64,000 nucleotides of DNA from Amyloporia xantha (GCA_036971615.1 JAYKKR010000002.1:3782001-3846000); one strand, 5' to 3'; shown: positions 9,962-22,986, counted from the first letter of the stretch. Translations and numbers: made by a program. The notes: generated by a model from the letters alone, not told the origin.

Positions 9962-12900
9962 TCACAGACACGCAAACTTGGACTTGCGCTTCTGCACCTC
10001 CTCCATCCGGCTGTCGAGCTGGGCCCGCGCGCGCTCCTTCGCGCGCCGCTCCTCGTCCAGCTTGTGCTCCAGCGACTGCTTCTCCTCCACGATCGACCGC
10101 CGCACGTTCACCACCTCGTTCTTCGTCTCGTGCAGCTCCGCGCGCAGGCTCGTCAGCTGCGACGTCAGAGTGTCGCGCTCCCGCGCCAGCTCCGTCGCCT
10201 GCATCCGCGCCTTGCGCACTGCGGGGGTGGCGCCAAAACATGTGTCAGCGATCCGCGCCCCAGCTCTAAATGCGTGCGAAATGAAAGAATGCGGGGGTGG
10301 GGAAGGTACTCACGATTTTTCTCCGAGTCGCCTAGCGACGATTCCAGTGTCGCGACGAGATCGATGTGCGCCTGCAGGTCTGTCTCACAGTGTGTCAGCT
10401 GCTTGTTCAGTGTCTTGATCATCGCCTCCTGCTCATCAATCTGTTTCGCCTGTTGTTGCAGCTGTACCGTGACCTTCGGATCAATAGTGCTTGTAGGAGA
10501 CGGAGGCCCGTTTGTTAGAGAGGGCGCGAGGGATGTGGTGGGTGTCGAAGGCGAACCAAGCGGTGTATCCCCGCTCAGCGGCGAGGTGAACGCAGACGAT
10601 GAAGCAATACTTGACTGGGGCTCGTGCAATCCCATCGGCGCTGGCGGAATCGGGACTGTCGGTGGAGGTGCAGGCGGCGGAAGTTTCGTCGGTGACATGC
10701 CATTCGCACGAATCCCCCGATCCAAACCTTGCCGCTGACCTGGTGACGGACTTCGCACCAGTTGCGATTGCAAGTCCCGGAGCAGCGTGTCCTGTCGGTT
10801 CTTCTCGGCTTGCAAACTGTCCATCTCGTCCTTGGTCCGCTGGAGTTCCTCTTGCATCTCGGCAATAACGGAGCGGTGCCTCTCCAAGTCGTCGACGAGC
10901 GAGTCACGTCTAGACGCCTCCTTGACAAGCTCCGACGTTCTATCCCGCGTGTCTTGCAGCTCCTGCCGGAGCTTGGACACTTCGTTTGCAAGCGCGTCCC
11001 GCTCGTCGTTAGAGCTGTTCAGTTGTTGGTGCAAAAGGCCGATGACGTCCGTCTTCTGCTGCAAGGCCTCCTCGTGCGCTCTCCGCGTCTCGTCTCGAGC
11101 GACAACATACTCCTCAGACGCTGCCTTGTAAGACTCCAGCTCGTCGAGGAGTAGATTATGATTTTGCTGCAGGCCCTGCACCTCATCATCCCGCTCTTTC
11201 TGCATCTCGCCGAGTTGCATGTCATGGTCTTTTCGCAAGATCTCGAGCTCCTCCGCGTGCTTCCCCTCCATCTCTGCGAGTGATGCGCTTATTCGCTCCT
11301 TCTCTTCAGCAAGAAGCTGCTCTGTCCGAGTACGGGACTCCTCGAGATCAGAGCGATGCTGCTCCTCGACGGCTATTAGTTGTGCCTGAGCAGCAGTAAG
11401 GGCGGCCTGGTGTTCAGCCTTTAGATGAGCGATCTCCTCTGTATGTGATATGATAAGAGCAGTCCGCTGTTCCTCTGCGGCGCTCTCCACACCCGCGATG
11501 GCCGTCTTGTGCACCTCCTCTAGTCGTGAACACTCTTCTGAGTGACTACGCTCGACCTCCTGGAGGACTGACGCTTGCTGCTCCTTGGCCGCTCGCAACT
11601 CAGCCTCCAGCTTCTGCTGCAGGTCGGAGCTCGATGATGTGAGGTCTGTTCGAGTGTGCTCCAGTTCCGCAGTCAACCTAGCAATCTCCTGGGACGATGC
11701 TTCCTGAAGTTTAGTCAATTGAGCGGTATGCTCAGCAGCACTCTTCTCCAGAGTTATGCGGTGTTCCTCATCCTTGGCCGACAACGCCTGGACATGCTGA
11801 GCTTGAAGCTTGGAGAGGTCTTCAGCGAAGGTCGCTTCCTTCTGGTTGATGGCCTCGGCGTGACTGGCCTTCAACCTGTCCCGGGAGCTCTTGTGTTGCT
11901 CCTCCTTGGCCGAAAGTGTCTGTGTGTGCTCATCTTTCAGCTTCTGGATATCTTCGGCGAACTGTCTTTCCTTGGCGCCAACAGCAGAAGCGTGCTCTTC
12001 CTGAAGCTCTTTGAGAGCAACGTCCCGCGCGGATTGGGATTCCGAGAGTGAGCCCTCGCGTGCAATCTCCGCCATCCTCATTTCCCGAACGTGCTCGTCA
12101 CGGAGTCGCTCCATTGCCGTCGCCGCTTCCGCTGTCTGCTTTTCGATGGCCTGTGCATGCTCGGCGCGAAGCTTGGTCAGCGCGTTATAGAAGTCATCCT
12201 CTGTTTGATGAAGTGTGGCTGCAGCCTCCTCCGCACTGCGCTTAAGGGCATCTTCATGCGCTGCGGTGTGCGAGGCTACCATAGCTGCATGTTCCTGTTG
12301 GGTATGCTCGAGCATGTCGTCGACTTCTTGGCTGCGACGCTTGAGCTCCTCTTCATGCTCAGCTTTCAGTTTCCCGAAGGCAGCTTCATGATCCTGGGAA
12401 GCTCTCTCTAGCGCAGTCTGGGCTTCGGCCAACTCAGCGCGCAATCCACTCAGGGCTCCTCCATGATCCTCCTTCATGCGTGCCAGCAAGCCGTCAACTT
12501 CAGCCTCCTTTACACGCAAGGCCTCCTCGTGCTCCGACTTCAGCTGGGCAATCTCAGAGGCATGCTCGGCCTGGACGCGCTCCAGGGACTCCATCAACTC
12601 GATTTCCCGACGTTGCACTTTCGCGAGAGACTCGGCAAGGTCTGATTCTCGTAGACTAGCCTGCGCCAATGATTCTACAAGGTCGGCTTCGCGCTGCTCC
12701 GATCGTTCAAGTCTCTCTCGATCTTCACCGTGTTTGGCCAAGTCTTCCTCGTGCTTTTTCTGGAGAGCTTCAATCTCAGTGGACATGTTCAATGTCTGCA
12801 ATTCAAGCTTCAGTATAAGAGTCAGACGACGATCATAGAAAGCCTGACCTGATCGCGGGAGAGCACTGTCAGCTCCTCGAACTGGCGGCGTACTTGACTC

Positions 12901-15900
12901 AATTCAGTGTTCAGAGAATCTACCGTCTCGCGATGGCTAGACTCCTTCTGTGCCATTGATCTACGCAACAGAATAAGGTAAGACACATATTGGAAGAGTC
13001 AGGTCCGTTAAAGTCAGACTTACCGCATAAGTTCGTTGAGTCTCTCGATCGACTCATCAGCATCCGGCGTCGACAGTCCATCTTGAGTAACTTGAATATG
13101 CAGACTATGACGAAGTTGCTTGAATCGAGCCATAGTCTTAGGGGAAAGGTGTAGACCAGCATCCACAGTCCCGTTTCCATTGGCGTGGATAGGGGTCACA
13201 GGGGTGTCTGCTGAGGGAGGTTGGGTGAGATTGGCGAGCGCAGTTGCTCGTTCCTTGTCTTTCAATGAAGTCTCCAGCGTGGTTATCTCATCCTCTCGTT
13301 CCTTGAGGACCTCCTGGAGCCTCATGATCTCCTGTTCGAGGCTAGCAACCGATCTCTCGTTTCCAGCGATGTTTACGGAAGGAAGAGATATGGAAAGATT
13401 AGGTCTAGAATGAGAGCGGGATAATGATAAGGAACTACTCGTTCCGTGGCTGGACGTAGAAGCTTTGCGCGATCTGGCCGACGATAGCTCCTGTGAAAGC
13501 GATACAGATTGCGAGAGCGATCTGGGCCACAACGAATCATTAGCACTTCAGCCTAGACGGTGTGAACTTGATAGCACTTCACCTGGAGTGGAGTGACTCT
13601 GTTGACGCTACTTGTCTGAAGAATGGCCGCTTTACCGTGCCGTTCGTCGGGTGCTCGAGACCGTCTTTGGACACCCTTGTCATCCTTCTCCTAGGAGAAA
13701 GATCAGCCGGCCGTTCTGGAGACTCTGAGAGTGCGATCGGGGCGTTGACCTTGGCCTCGTCAAGCTGGGCAGCTAAGTCGGCGATCTCACGTAAGGCATC
13801 CCGGTACTTGGCGGTCACGGACGAGAGATCAGCGAGCGTCGCCGTATGAGTCTGCTGCAATGCCACCAGTTGACCCTCGACAGAGCTGTCAGGCTCCACG
13901 CCGAGGGAGTCAGTGCTGGCACCATTGGTCTTCATAGCAGGTGCGACTTCTTCCAAAGACTTTCGCGCTTTGGCAACTTCGCCAACCAGATCGCCGAGTC
14001 GTTCCCTGTCTTGTGCAGCCTCCTTCTTCTTCGCCTCCCACTCCTCCATCTTCAGTTCCAGAGCACGAACTTTACGTTCCCGCTCCTCGAGGTCCGTCCG
14101 CCAGCTCTCCCCGTCCCGCATGAGGCTCTCTAGACGGGACTGCAATACTTCAACTTCCTCTCTCCTGCGGTCACACTCCTTCTCGAGCTTCTCGACAGTC
14201 TCTCGCAGGATCAACACAGACTCATCTGATCGAGCCAGACGTGCTTCTAAATCTGCAATATACTGTGTGGAGTATGTTTCCGAATCCTTATACTTCGAAA
14301 TTTCCCGCTTGAGATCCGTTATAGAGCCACTCGATGACATGGATGACTCGTCGTACTGCTTGACTTTTTCCTCCAAGTCACGGATATACGCCTATCCCCA
14401 CGCTGTAAGCATTGAATTCAGTAAAAGATGGGATGCCTCACCTCGTTAGATGCTTCACGCTCTGACAGCTTAGAGACTCTTGATTTGAGCTCCTCAACGT
14501 ACAGCTCAATCGTCCCATGCCTCTCAGAGAGCTCAGTGTACTCCTGCTCCTTCTCTTCATAGAGGTCATTTGTGTGTCTCAGCGCCGCTCGGTTGAGGTT
14601 GAGCTCAGCCTCCATCGCACTGATAGTCTTCTCGTACTCCTCGATGACGGGTCCCACAATCTCCTCGTACTTGGCCGTTCCACCAATGTGCCCTCCCTTG
14701 GAGTTACGCTGCTTCTCTGCCAGTTCCCTCCGGAGTCGCGTCAGTTCCTCAGTCCGTTCGACGAATTTCTCGCGAAGCGTTTCGTAGTTGGTCTGCAGCT
14801 CTGCCATCTGCGCCAGGACCTTCTTCCCAGCACCCTCAGAAATCTCCGAGACACCAGAATGGGGACCGGTTGAAACACCTCCCCCCTCTTTGATAACCTT
14901 CAGTTCCTTCCTAAGGCGAGTGACGGTGCCCTGGAGCCACTCAAGGTCGTCCCAACCCTCCTCCTTCTCGTTCAACACTGCCCGATTCTTGATATTCCGC
15001 GCCCGATTCGCATACTTGAGTGTATTAATAGTCTCCCCAACGTTCCACTCTGTCGGGCTCACACATGCGATCATGAGAGTGTGTGCGTTCCCGCCAAGTG
15101 AGTCCTGAAGTAGCCGCGTGAGCTTCGAATCACGGTACGGGACATATGACGCAGTATGCGACTTGGCTCGCGCCGGGTCGCCCAATGCAGATATGACGTT
15201 CCCGAGAGCGAGCAGACCGCTATTGATGGAAATACCCTCTTTGATACGATCGCCGGCAGCGGCGGTACGTTTGAGCTGTGAAGCGAAGAGAACGATCAGT
15301 ATCATTTATGATCGGACAAGACAGACAGACACTGACCCGCTCAGAACCCGCCAGATCAACAAAGTGGAACTTCGAGACGATGGTGACCCACTCTCCATCT
15401 CCATCATCCGCCGCATTGCTACCTCGGCTACCGTCGGGGGAAAGCAGCCCAAGAGAACTCGCCGGTCTGCCTCCTCTTGTCATCGCAGAATGGAAGCTCG
15501 GAGTGGACGGGCGCCCCATGGTGGGCGAAGACACCCTCACCTGGGGCGTGTTGATGAACGCTGAGCCTGGCCGCGCAATCCGTGATTGTGGGCGCCCGCC
15601 GGGAGGCAAGGGCGAGGATGAACGCGGCGGGGGTTTAGAGCCAGTGAACTTCTTCTGCGTCAGTGTGAGGGAGAAGATAGCGTGGGATCGGGACGACTGT
15701 GCGTTCATGTCCGTCTCATTTGTCCGTCTGATAGCGGTACCTTGACGGATAAGACTACGTGAAAGCATACTTCAGCGCAGTTCATGCCCTCTGACAGTAC
15801 ACGACTTACCCCATCACTTCCGTTGGCCCTTTGACGCTCACTTCCCGCAGTCCCTCCCAGATGATATGACCCTGCTTGTCTTCCCGAATCTGAACTTCGC

Positions 15901-16533
15901 GTTTTCCCAGTCCTTCCTCCATGTTTAGCAGATCAATCAAGTCTTCGTTGTAGATTTCGATGAACGAGCCCTTGAGGCTGTAATTCCATGAATCTCCTCG
16001 TTCCTGCTTCAGCTCCCTACAGCGTGCGAAGATGGTCGACACAGCTCTCGGAATGATACCCATACCATTCGATGGGTCGCTCGGATCGGCGTCAAGGTCC
16101 ACTCCAGTCATGGTGAATGTTTTCCCACTGCTGGTCTGACCGTAGGCGAGAATGGTGCAATTGAAACCTTCTACGAAGCGCGAGATAAGCGGCTTCGCAG
16201 TGGATGTAAACAGCTCATGTTGTGTCGCGACAGGGGGGTGCACTTGGTCGAAGGTGAACAGTTGCTTTTTGCCCGCACTCGTGCTCGGAGAGGGAGCGCC
16301 AGCGCCAGAACCGGAGGAAGGAGTGGCATCCACAGAGATAGTGGTGGTATTTACGGCGTTTATGACAGACCGTTGAAAACGAGCGGGAATGGAACTGGCG
16401 TCCTGGGTAGTGGTCGGCCGAATGCGCAAGGCTGCGGGGAATGTTCATGTCATGGCAGAGCTGGTCAACCGTGGTACTCACCGACTTGGACCGAGGTCGT
16501 CGCTGAATTTGACGACGACGGCGAGGGTGCCAT
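9962..16533 (-). CDS. Kinesin-4-like motor protein with very long coiled-coil tail
   Basis: Exon 1 (16533-16482) encodes a short Ser/Thr-rich start and splices into [12 protein letters not shown], the first strand of a kinesin motor. Exon 2 (16431-15810) holds the P-loop GQTSSGKT and [13 protein letters not shown]. Exon 3 has NAQSSRSH (switch I) and DLAGSER (switch II). Exon 4 has [33 protein letters not shown] and [14 protein letters not shown]. The motor is N-terminal and the [12 protein letters not shown] wording is typical of kinesin-4 (KIF4/KIF21). A tail of some 1,500 residues of heptad coiled coil follows, rich in Glu/Lys/Ala/His, with a Pro/Ser-rich break near 10500-10740, ending in KRKSKFACL. 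The whole protein is about 2,000 residues. Kinesin-4 motors are plus-end directed and control microtubule growth or transport; cargo is unknown here. A long antisense open frame over 10-12.8 kb is a shadow. Confidence 0.93.
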
Positions 16534-17799
16534 GTTGAATGGGCGGCGTCGAGGAGGCTATCGACGACGGCGAGCACAATGTCTCAGGCGTGGGTGGGTG
16601 TGATAGAAAACAACGAGTACGGGCACCGCCGGTTTGGGCGAAGTGTTGTCGTCGCGATCGGTTTCCATATATGTTTCCCAGTCACGTTATTGATCCCATC
16701 ATTCGCCGCTTAGAAAGTCGGATACAAGCGGACCCTAGCGGCTTATTCAAGCTAGAAGTTACCCTTAGGATCTCTCGAAACGGTTTCAGTATATCAGAAC
16801 TCTACATTCACAGGCAAGGCAGTCAGGCAATCCAGAGGCTTATACATTCGTCTTCAAAAGAGTACTCCTGGTGAACATTCAGGTCATCGGCGTATTATTT
16901 AATCTATCAGGCCTCAGGCCGAGAGTGGACTTGGCAGGAGACTGACCAGGGCAGACCGGCTCCCACAGAAACTTCGTGACAGAGTAAGCAAACAACTCGA
17001 TATACCGTCTCAATAGACAGCGGCGATGAAAAGTGCCTTCATAGTTGATGCTGTCAGTGACGGCCAATTTCAGTGAAGGCAGTATATCTGAGCCGTCTAC
17101 AACAAGCAATGGTGATTGAGATCACTATTGACCGACGATCGTACGCATATCGACAGACGCCGCTGAATACATGGCATTGGAGTACTTATCCTCGTAATTG
17201 TAAGGCTTCCTCTTGCGAAATACACGCCATCGGACAAGTGCCGTTGTTCGTGGAAGTTGTATGCAAGCCTGAGGACGGACCGACAGTTTCAAATAGCCTG
17301 ATCAAGTGGTCACTTCGAAGGGGTCGTATATCTGAACGTCATAAACGGGGCTGCTTACTGAATTTCGCGAGGACCAATCAACGCGACATTGACCAAGGAT
17401 AACAGAAGAACAGAAGAGGCCATTCCAGGCAAGCCTGCTTGACTCACTCAAAGTGGGCAGCTTGAGGCTGAAGAAAGTTCAGGTGGACAGCCGATAGTAC
17501 ATCTCGCACTGGCCTGCACATAGTTGGCAGCGAAAGAGATCTTACAGTCATATATACCAGATGGTCAGTGATGTAGAAACCTGACATACCATGACTGGAA
17601 GTAATCTCTAGTTGCGAATGGATCGTGGGTACGATGATGTGGAATGACGATACCTTCCATATGCAGAAAACATCCGGAGGAGCCATTCCCTTGCCCATCC
17701 AGGGCGCGCTTATATCAAACTTACGGCTTCCTTTGACAGAACGTTAACCTACCATGTTCGTCTGCACCCGCTCCCTTCGCCTTTTGCTTTCTATCCGCC
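16534..17799. other. Divergent intergenic region between kinesin and WC-2
   Basis: About 1.27 kb lies between two divergent start codons. Only short frames occur, with no domains. It presumably contains both promoters; no clear regulatory motif was found. Confidence 0.5.
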
Positions 17800-19669
17800 A
17801 TGTCACTCGCAGAGGCAATCCCGCAAATCGCCCCTCAGAGCTTCCAGAGTGGACAATCCTCCAGTGCGGCGTCCTCGGGCTCAGGCTCGACTGTCGGCGC
17901 GAGGCCAAAGGATTCGCAAATATTCGAATTCACCAAACGCAAACGGTGGGCGGACCTACTGGTCACAGAGCTCAGCGACGCGATTATTCTCGTGCTCTCT
18001 CCAGCATGCAAGGTATGGTATTGTGGCACAGCCGTGACAGACCTACTTGGTTGGAAGGAGGACGAGCTCATCGACGGCGACCTCGCTGACCTCATGAACG
18101 GTACGTCCTGCTCCTGGAGTATCACGCGCCACTTTTTTCGGGGATATGGATAACTACCCAGGTTTGATCGAGAACACGTTAATACCGAAAAAGTGTGTTC
18201 ATCACGAGCGTTAAGCTCGCCATGAGACTTATATTCTCGCTCTGACGGTATTGTACATCCGTTGCATCGGTGTGGACTTCTATCCGTGCGTGTCTGTGGT
18301 CTTGAGTCCAGACGCGCACCACCTCTCCGTGCGGTTTCTGCCAATGGCAGCGGCTGTTATAGACTGCTCTGACGCAATCTTCCAAAACTGTCACGGCGTG
18401 GACGGATTTGGAACAAAGTTAACAACAACCGCGCAGGGTATCGGGGTGTGGCGTTTCATTAGAAACGGATTAGAAACGGATTCTAGTCTCTGCCTACATC
18501 CTTTCTTATCGAGTTGCGGTCACTTCTGATCAGCTCGCCAACCCCGAGACCCCTAGCGACATGTGAGTGCGGAAGTTAGTCCACGCCCCTCTCCCGTGGC
18601 GTTTCTGTCGGACCCACACCGTTTTACATTAACGATCTGCCAATAATTCACCACGATTTGTTCCGGGACAGCGACTCTCTGTAAAGAAAGGACCAGTGCT
18701 AAAGTAAACCCTATTCTGATTGATTTGTGGCACGCAGTGGATGACCGTGCCAGCTTTCGCAACATCTTCCGTGACTGCATCCATGCCAAGCAGCCGCTGC
18801 TCGCGTATGCACGTCTACAGTGCAAGAACGACTTCTACATGGCAAGCGACTACTCATCCCGCCCGCGCGAGGTGCTCTTCGAGATCACCGGATACGCACA
18901 CTTCCTACCGGACACGGATGAGCTACAGTGCTGCTTCGCGATGGCGAAGCCGTATCCTAGCCGGAACACGGCCATGTGGGTGTCCCTCCTTCTCCGCTGT
19001 CAAACATGACCTCATCGAACGCCGCTGCCACAGGCTCAACACCTTTCTCGAGCTGAAAATGGAGAACGAGCGCCTCCAGCAGCGTCTCGTCTCCCTACGT
19101 GCGCAGAACAGCACCCTTGACGCTGCGGCATCGGACCCCTCGGGCTCGCGTGTGCAACAGTACTCGCAAGGCCAGCTTCCTTCGCATTCTACAACCCCTG
19201 GCCAACAGGGTGCCGATGGATATTACGACGGATACGACGACGTGTGGTCCACAAGAGCCAACCTCGATGGCGGTGGGATGAGTGCCTATGGTGAGCACGG
19301 CACCATTGACGAGGATGCCGAGTCAGGCGGGCCCAGAAAGAAGGTACCCACCAAGCCCGAATCAGAAATTACGCTGTGGATCATTGATATGGATTCTCAC
19401 AGATCAAACGAGCGTACAGTGGCGCCGAGCAGTACGTCTGCGTTACGTGCGGCCGCACTGACTCGCCCGAATGGCGCAAGGTTTGTCTTCATGCATATTG
19501 AGCATCTTTGGACCTGCGGCGCTGACATTTCGTTTGCCAGGGGCCTCTCGGACCCAAGACGCTGTGCAACGCGTGTGGCTTGCGCTGGGCGAAGAAGGTG
19601 CGCACTGACAACTCAAGTCAGCTGAATGGCGACGGTGACGTGCCCGGGTCAAGCTCGCTAGTATTCTGA
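17800..19669 (+). CDS. wc-2: White collar 2 homologue (PAS plus GATA zinc finger), light-response transcription factor
   Basis: Five exons (17800-18100, 18738-18975, 19034-19343, 19403-19480, 19541-19669) sum to 1,056 nt, giving 351 residues. Exons 1-2 form one PAS domain: [25 protein letters not shown], then [10 protein letters not shown] and [13 protein letters not shown], ending [17 protein letters not shown] short leucine-rich helix ([18 protein letters not shown]) follows. The last two exons encode a GATA finger, CVTC-x17-CNAC, containing [19 protein letters not shown]. In fungi WC-2 pairs with the flavin photoreceptor WC-1 and binds GATA-like promoter elements for blue-light responses and development. 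No WC-1 partner lies in this window. The protein is short compared with ascomycete WC-2, as in other basidiomycetes. The first intron is unusually long (637 bp). Confidence 0.93.
18101..18737 (+). other. Unusually long first intron of the WC-2 gene
   Basis: The donor GTACGT at 18101 and the acceptor GCAG at 18734-18737 join phase-1 codons exactly, giving an uninterrupted PAS domain (LMN|VDDRASF). The other three introns of this gene are 58-60 bp. This one is about ten times longer and has no convincing coding exon inside. It includes a short tandem duplication (GAAACGGATTA) near 18461-18482. Confidence 0.7.
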
Positions 19670-20149
19670 CCGAGTGCTGGACATACGTTAGATGATAGAC
19701 ACGGGACATTTCTTGCAGATACTACTTGTATATACTTATGCATTTATCAGGACAATATCTTGGAGCACTGATTCCCTGGCTATAGAATTTGTGTATCAAT
19801 GCTGATGTCTTTAATCGACCTATGTAAAAATCAGCGGTCATGTATCAGTGACCTTACCAATTGTTATTAGCGTAATGCCTGTACGGTTAATCAAGTCTGT
19901 ATCCTTGATCAATTGTGGACTGGAGTCTCTGAGAAGGTGTACTAGAGACGAGATGAAACATGCCTGATCGCGAGTTCAATTTGGCGAGATGCGGTCGTCT
20001 ATAGTGAAACATTCTGTCACTAACCGACGGCTCGCCTGCTTCAACAATTCCAGATAGGCACGCGGAGCGGGACTCAACAGGAGTTACATAGCAAATCATT
20101 CCAGTCAGATATCCATAGTAATTCCAACGATGAGAGGACGCCGATGATT
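19670..20149. other. Convergent 3' intergenic region
   Basis: AT-rich sequence between the WC-2 and BRX1 stop codons. Probably holds the two 3' UTRs. Nothing else seen. Confidence 0.5.
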
Positions 20150-21277
20150 TTAAGCAAAAACCTTCGAGACAGCGAGCTCGTCTTCCTCTCTCCGGCGGCT
20201 TTCCTTTCTGCCACTCCGCTCCTGTTCCGCATGCTTTCGCTTGCCATATTTATCGCCCTTCTCTCTCTTAATCGCCGACCGCACAGCAGCCGGGGAAATA
20301 AATTCTGGACGACGATCATTAGCGCAAGAATACCTTTGAGAATACGTCCAAGTCTCACCAGGGTTGGAATATACTGTGGTGCCACTGAAGGCTCCTTCGA
20401 ATATACGAATCGGGGTGAGAACAAATCGAGGCCCAATCTCAACGAGAGACGTCTGAGGCGGCCCATTAGGCTGAAGCGGATCCTTCTCGATAATCTGGGG
20501 AAGTGTTTGCCCTCAACATTCGCTGGTCGACATTCAGGAGGACACATGCCACAAACCTGGAAATTACGGAACCATATCTTGTTGTCAAGGATCGAGAAAG
20601 TCAAGACATGGTCGACGAATGGCTTTGCCTTCCGTGCTTGCGGAGGTACGCCAAAAATCTGAGGTGACACGGCGTCAGATGGAGGCAGGACATGCGTAGC
20701 TATACTCACATGTGTGAAAACCTCCTTGGTAAGCCTCCCCCATTCGCTCTCGTCGAACGCTTTGTCGAAGCTGACGATGCCTCTGCTTCCCTTCAGACAG
20801 TTTCCGGTCATCTTGAGCTCGTCCATAGTATGCACATTCTGCACATGCATTTTGATGCTGGGACCATTTGGAGTTTTTGCAGCCCAGAGGTACAGGTCTT
20901 CATGCCTCCGTGCTTCGAAGTATAAAGTATTGTTACAGTTGTTCAAATCTGCTAGTTCGGGCAGTAGATGCAGGTGGTTCTTGGAGTCGAGCTTGGCGTC
21001 TACATAGAATATTCAGCCTAAGCATTGAAGGGGCTCACCTGACCATACCTTTCTTTACATGTGGTAAGAGGGCTTCCAGATCATTCATAAAGTGCCGCAT
21101 GCGATGAGTGATACCGCGGGACGACAGGAGTAGTACTCGCTGCTTGTTCTTCATTTTCTTCGGTACGGGAGCTTGTACCTCGTCCTCAACATCCATATCT
21201 TCAGCCTTGCGCTTCCCCTTCCCTTTCAGGTCGGCTTTAGAGGCATTTACCCTCTGTGTTTTGAGTAATGTTGCCAT
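20150..21277 (-). CDS. BRX1: Ribosome biogenesis protein BRX1 (Brix domain)
   Basis: Four exons (21277-21049, 20999-20710, 20658-20557, 20494-20150) sum to 966 nt, giving 321 residues. After a basic N-terminus (KMKNKQRVLLLSSRGITHRM) the Brix domain continues with MNDLEALLPHVKK, YFEARRHEDLYLWAAKTPNG, FDKAFDESEWGRLTKEVFTH and FVDHVLTFSILDNKIWFRNFQ. It ends with LVEIGPRFVLTPIRIFEG and a basic tail (IKREKGDKYGKRKHAE). BRX1 is a nucleolar factor of early pre-60S particles. The start at 21277 (MATLLKTQ) is chosen over the in-frame ATG at 21289 because BRX1 proteins usually begin near this point; either is possible. The start region faces the RING gene with only about 200 bp between them. Confidence 0.93.
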
Positions 21278-21379
21278 GAGATATAACACTGGAATAATAC
21301 AGATCTTCGAGAGTAGGCACAGAAGGTATTACTCTTAGACGCTGGTCGTAGGACTTGCCGCCAATATTTTTGCTCGAAC

Positions 21380-21417
21380 ACGTGACATTGTTTGGCGCGT
21401 CGCGTCTCGAACGCGCC
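21380..21417. promoter_or_regulatory. CACGTGAC plus GCGTCGCG motif in BRX1/RING divergent promoter
   Basis: CACGTGAC (near 21380) is followed about 8 bp later by GGCGCGTCGCGTC, itself in an inverted repeat (GGCGCGT/ACGCGCC, 21394-21417). A similar pairing occurs near 58882-58908. Possible shared promoter element of the two divergent genes. Confidence 0.4.
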
Positions 21418-21473
21418 TCTCTCCGCGCGTCACCTTCAAGGGCCTCACTTGCTGTCATATCGAGAACACCACC

Positions 21474-22503
21474 ATGAACATCAAGTGTAGCGTTTGCTTT
21501 GATTTACTTGATGAATTCAACCCTCCCACGGCGACCAGCTGTGGCCACCTGTATTGTCTAGATTGCGCGACGTTCATCTTTTCAACTCCAGGGGCGACGT
21601 GCGCAATCTGTCGCAAGCCGCATACAATGAGGAATTTGGTCAGATTATACCCAGATTACGACAGCGACAAGAATTTAGGACAGTCTCCTTTGCATAAAAG
21701 GAAAAGTGCACCCCGTCTTGGAAACAAAGCCGTCACAACCGAAGATGCTCGAGTTCGAGAAAGCGAGCGATTCACGGGTGACCGCTCTTCACGAGATTCT
21801 CTCCTTGCGAGGTACGTGATTCTTTTTAGGCTCAAAATTGCGAGAATTTGCTTGTGCTTAAACTTGCTACGAGCGTAGTCCCAACGTAGCGTTCGAAATC
21901 CGGGTAAGCAACTGTACGCTACAGAAACCGGATATGAGTTGACGCGTGAATTTATATGACAGAAACTTTTGAAGTCAACAAGGCATGCTCTCAAACAAGT
22001 GGACTCGGTTCGTAGGTCTCATTGAATATCTCTGCCTTACTCGCTGACGAGTCTATACAGAAACTGGACAACGCCGAGCGACTACATGCTTTGGAAGATG
22101 AGGTGGAACAGTACCAAAGGAAATGTCGCGACCTGAAGGGCCAGATAAAAGGCAGCAGGAGAGAGAGGGAGCTGGAGCGTAAGGATGCAGCGAAGGCACT
22201 AGCCACGGAACGGAGCGAGGGAAAGGCACGGCTTTCCGAGGTAAAGGAAAGATTACGAGCTGTTAAGAAGGAGATGTCCTCCGCGCGAGAAGAGATAAAG
22301 AAGGCCGAGGCGGATGCCAAGGAGCTGGATGAAGAGATGAAGTTATGGCGCACCAGTGCCAATCGCTACAAGAAGAAAGTAAGCATTGTTTGTGCTAAAT
22401 TCTACGTTAGTATTGACGGGGGATTTAGTTCTACGCGCTTAAGGCGAGGGTAAGAACGTGTAGACGATGCGATGACTCTGATGACTCTCTTGAGGTCGTC
22501 TGA
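21474..22503 (+). CDS. RING-finger coiled-coil protein, tandem copy 1 (putative E3 ubiquitin ligase)
   Basis: Five exons (21474-21811, 21879-21903, 21963-22007, 22061-22378, 22429-22503) sum to 801 nt, giving 266 residues. Residues 5-50 are a C3HC4 RING: CSVC, SCGHLYCLDC and CAIC, followed by KPHTMRNLVRLYPDYDS. Exon 3 (KLLKSTRHALKQVDS) and exon 4 encode a long charged coiled coil (LHALEDEVEQYQRKCRDLKG onward, ending LWRTSANRYKKK). The C-terminus is acidic. RING domains recruit E2 enzymes, so ubiquitin ligase activity is inferred; the substrate is unknown. The neighbouring gene at 22987 has the same exon pattern and is clearly a paralogue. Confidence 0.82.
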
Positions 22504-22986
22504 TCCTACTATCAGGCAAGTTTAGACACCATAGTTACAGTTCTATTCACACACTCTCACGGACTCACGGAACCGCAGGATTTGTTTTGTTGATCGTATA
22601 CAAAGATCGAGATGTAATATCACTGGCATCCCCTTCTATGCTCAAATATTAATAGTATATTGCACCCGGTATTCATACAAATCCCAAAAAGTTCATAGAT
22701 GCTCCCTGAGGTTCGATATACACCCGCATTTTCTAGCAAATTTCCTCTGACATTCATGGCCAGGACCACAGTGTCTTAGCTACTGATTGTTGAAGTCAAC
22801 GTTGTGTTCATCTGTATCATGAATCATGAATCATGATCATGTTGAGGACAGAGGACGGATGTCACGTGAACGTGTCGCGCGGATACATGCATGCATGATG
22901 CTCGGACGCGTCCGAATATCACAGTTCTGAGTTCCGCCCTTCTGCTCAGTGCCCACTTCCCCCACTTTACCTGAACACCAACTACC
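22504..22986. other. Spacer between the tandem RING genes
   Basis: No gene seen. It contains ATCATGAA direct repeats near 22818-22842 and a TCACGTGA E-box-like palindrome near 22862, about 120 bp before the copy 2 start. It presumably holds the promoter of copy 2. Confidence 0.5.

Noticed and set aside
9833..10738. 300-codon plus-strand open frame
   Set aside because: It lies antisense to the kinesin tail exons and arises from their codon bias; it has no domain and crosses introns of the real gene.
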